Shown one piece after another: positions 62,631-64,000 of a DNA stretch of 64,000 nucleotides. The stretch is from Bradyrhizobium canariense (GTDB lineage: Bacteria; Pseudomonadota; Alphaproteobacteria; Rhizobiales; Xanthobacteraceae). Each line of letters begins with the position of its first letter. Position 1 is the first letter of the stretch. The notes under the pieces were generated by a model, which did no database searches, was not told where the DNA came from, and worked only from the letters and a program-made list of their open reading frames with translations. The stretch is from assembly GCF_018130465.1 (NCBI RefSeq), contig NZ_JAFCKJ010000003.1, forward strand, positions 868,001 through 932,000, given 5' to 3'. Position numbers and translations under genes: made by a program.

Positions 62631-64000
62631 TCAGAACGCGACGCGAACGCCACCCTTTGCGGTGCCGGTGCGGCTCTGGTCGGACATCATCATGCCCTCG
62701 ACCGCGCCAAACACGGACACGTTGCGACTGGTGCGATAGTCGAAGCCGACGCCGGCGACGGCGCCGACGGTGCTGCGGCTGCCCGGCGTCACGAAGGACA
62801 GGTTCTGACCGAGCAGCACGGTATTGATGTTGGTGTCGCCGACGCGCTGGAGCGCGATCACGCCACCGTGGACATTGGCCTTGAGCTCGCAGCCCGCGAG
62901 ACTGGTGACGCGCGAGAGATCCACCTCGCCGCGCTCCTCAAAATCCTGGAGCGTGCGGCCACCGACCGACAATCCCTGCGCGGAGCCAGTCTCGCTGTAG
63001 CCGTCGAACCGGCCCGCGACGTAGCGTACCCGCGCCGTCGGCGTCAGCAGATAGCCGTTGCCGATGTTGAGCTTGTAGCCATAGGCGATCTCCGGGCTGA
63101 TATACCATCCACTGTAATTCGCGGTCGCGGTCTCCATGCCACCCACCGCGGCGTTGTTCAGCACCAAGCGGCGCGATTTGTTGTCGGCGTTGCCGCCCTG
63201 GATCGTGAAGTCGAAGAACTGCGCGGCCCACTCGAACCGGCTGTAGACGCCGGCGAACGCGTAGTTGGTGTCGACCGACTGCGAATTGAGCGCGACCGAG
63301 AGGCCGCCCTGCCCGCCGCCGAGGAAAGCGCCGACCAGCCAGTTCGGCTGCACCTTGCGGTCGATGCCGATCGCCCCGCCCCACGCCGTCGAGGTCGCAC
63401 GCAGGGTGGAGGTCGTCTCGTCCTGGATGCGCTGGCCGCCGAAGCTGTTGGCCCAGACGGTGATCGGCGCGGGATCGGTCCACAGGCTGTGCGGTGCCTT
63501 GGTGAAGGGACCGGCCTGCGCCGTCTCGGGCGCATAGGCCATCGCCATCATGTTGCTGCCGGTTGCAGTCCCACCGCTCAGCCGGCCCTGCACCAACGAG
63601 GACACGCCGCTGGTAAAGTCCATCAGCGTACGATCCGTCTGCGCCAGCGCGGTGGGATCGAGCGTTGCGAGCGTCATCCCGGAGACGACCGACGGACCGT
63701 TGAAACCACCGCCCGACGTGATGGTATTGATGGTGCCGTTGAAATTGACGAAGGTCGGCAGCGTAACGCTCGTCAGCGACGACACTCTGCTGCTCGGCGC
63801 GAGATTGACATTCACGACGTCATTGCCGAACCCGAAATCGACCACGCCGTTGATCTTCGAGCCCGGCAGCAGTGTCAGCGTGTCAGCCGCACTCGACAGC
63901 TTGATCGCCGTACCGCCGGTACCGGTGATCGTGCCGGAATTCGTGATATCAGCCGCAGCCCCCACCTGGAGACCGGTATTACCGGAGATGGAGCCCGAAT
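62631..64000 (-). CDS. autotransporter outer-membrane beta-barrel protein, C-terminal part (cut by window edge)
   Basis: About 456 C-terminal residues of a type V secretion protein; the frame stays open to the right edge, so the ATG at 63965 is internal. The passenger end has beta-helix style repeats ([51 protein letters not shown]). From about the [20 protein letters not shown] linker onwards it becomes an autotransporter barrel domain ([60 protein letters not shown]) ending in Phe (GGVRVAF), the BAM signal. It would display or release a surface passenger; adhesin-like roles are common, but the functional head is outside the window. Confidence 0.88.
   Translation of the reverse strand, partial: SGSISGNTGLQVGAAADITNSGTITGTGGTAIKLSSAADTLTLLPGSKINGVVDFGFGNDVVNVNLAPSSRVSSLTSVTLPTFVNFNGTINTITSGGGFNGPSVVSGMTLATLDPTALAQTDRTLMDFTSGVSSLVQGRLSGGTATGSNMMAMAYAPETAQAGPFTKAPHSLWTDPAPITVWANSFGGQRIQDETTSTLRATSTAWGGAIGIDRKVQPNWLVGAFLGGGQGGLSVALNSQSVDTNYAFAGVYSRFEWAAQFFDFTIQGGNADNKSRRLVLNNAAVGGMETATANYSGWYISPEIAYGYKLNIGNGYLLTPTARVRYVAGRFDGYSETGSAQGLSVGGRTLQDFEERGEVDLSRVTSLAGCELKANVHGGVIALQRVGDTNINTVLLGQNLSFVTPGSRSTVGAVAGVGFDYRTSRNVSVFGAVEGMMMSDQSRTGTAKGGVRVAF

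Overview
The window looks like a chromosomal stretch of an alphaproteobacterium of the Bradyrhizobium type. The inference rests on the high GC content with strong GC3 bias (long antisense open frames everywhere), rhizobial Irr/ICE-like iron operators (TTCTAAA half-sites), an IalB-family periplasmic protein, many ABC/Bug solute-binding proteins, and several palindromic intergenic repeats of the kind that litter bradyrhizobial genomes. No transposase, integrase, phage gene, CRISPR array or rRNA was seen; one tRNA (Gln, CTG) is present.

Layout. 1-9.0 kb: sugar or sugar-acid uptake and catabolism (Tat-exported binding protein, UgpC/MalK-type ATPase, LacI-family regulator with two matching operators, IlvD/Edd aldonate dehydratase, two short-chain dehydrogenases), then a GFA-family zinc protein, a DMT exporter and a LysR regulator. 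9.0-10.3 kb: a site-2-type protease and a tail-anchored small protein. 10.2-15.7 kb: a tight iron-uptake operon (siderophore receptor, PiuC-like hydroxylase, ExbB, ExbD, TonB) headed by three tandem ICE-like sites. 16.3-21.3 kb: an MdtC-like RND pump and an IalB-like protein. 21.5-24.5 kb: an arylsulfatase divergent from a TetR regulator with a palindromic operator between them. 24.5-29.2 kb: a branched-chain amino-acid type ABC importer (LivFGMHK). 29.5-29.8 kb: a DUF1428 gene broken by one in-frame TAG.

30.0-38.1 kb is the most unusual part: a serine-hydrolase/caspase fusion, a second caspase-family protein (both with lysine-rich tails), tRNA-Gln, a small conserved-looking gene with a tandem-repeat leader, a SARP/TolB-like/TPR regulator, a vanadium-haloperoxidase/PAP2-fold protein with a (GGY)9 N-terminus, and, overlapping it, a protein that matches the glutamic peptidase (G1, eqolisin) pattern. 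Three putative peptidases of two mechanistic classes with a repeat-tailed haloperoxidase and a dedicated-looking regulator are the best candidate here for an undescribed system.

38.2-45.9 kb: a translationally coupled acid-sugar catabolic cluster (Bug binding protein, Fe-alcohol dehydrogenase, PdxA2-like, DUF1537 kinase, FAD oxidase, DHDPS-family lyase) divergent from an IclR regulator. 45.9-47.8 kb: RNase Z and an alpha/beta hydrolase whose nucleophile serine is glycine. 47.9-53.3 kb: GntR regulator, aldehyde dehydrogenase, MFS transporter, amidase. 53.3-58.7 kb: TetR regulator divergent from a MexEF/OqxAB-like RND pump with a palindromic operator. 58.7-64 kb: TSUP permease, two small proteins, two tandem LuxR-family paralogues, and the C-terminal part of an autotransporter cut by the right edge.

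Assignments rest on reading motifs and gene context only; no database search was possible.
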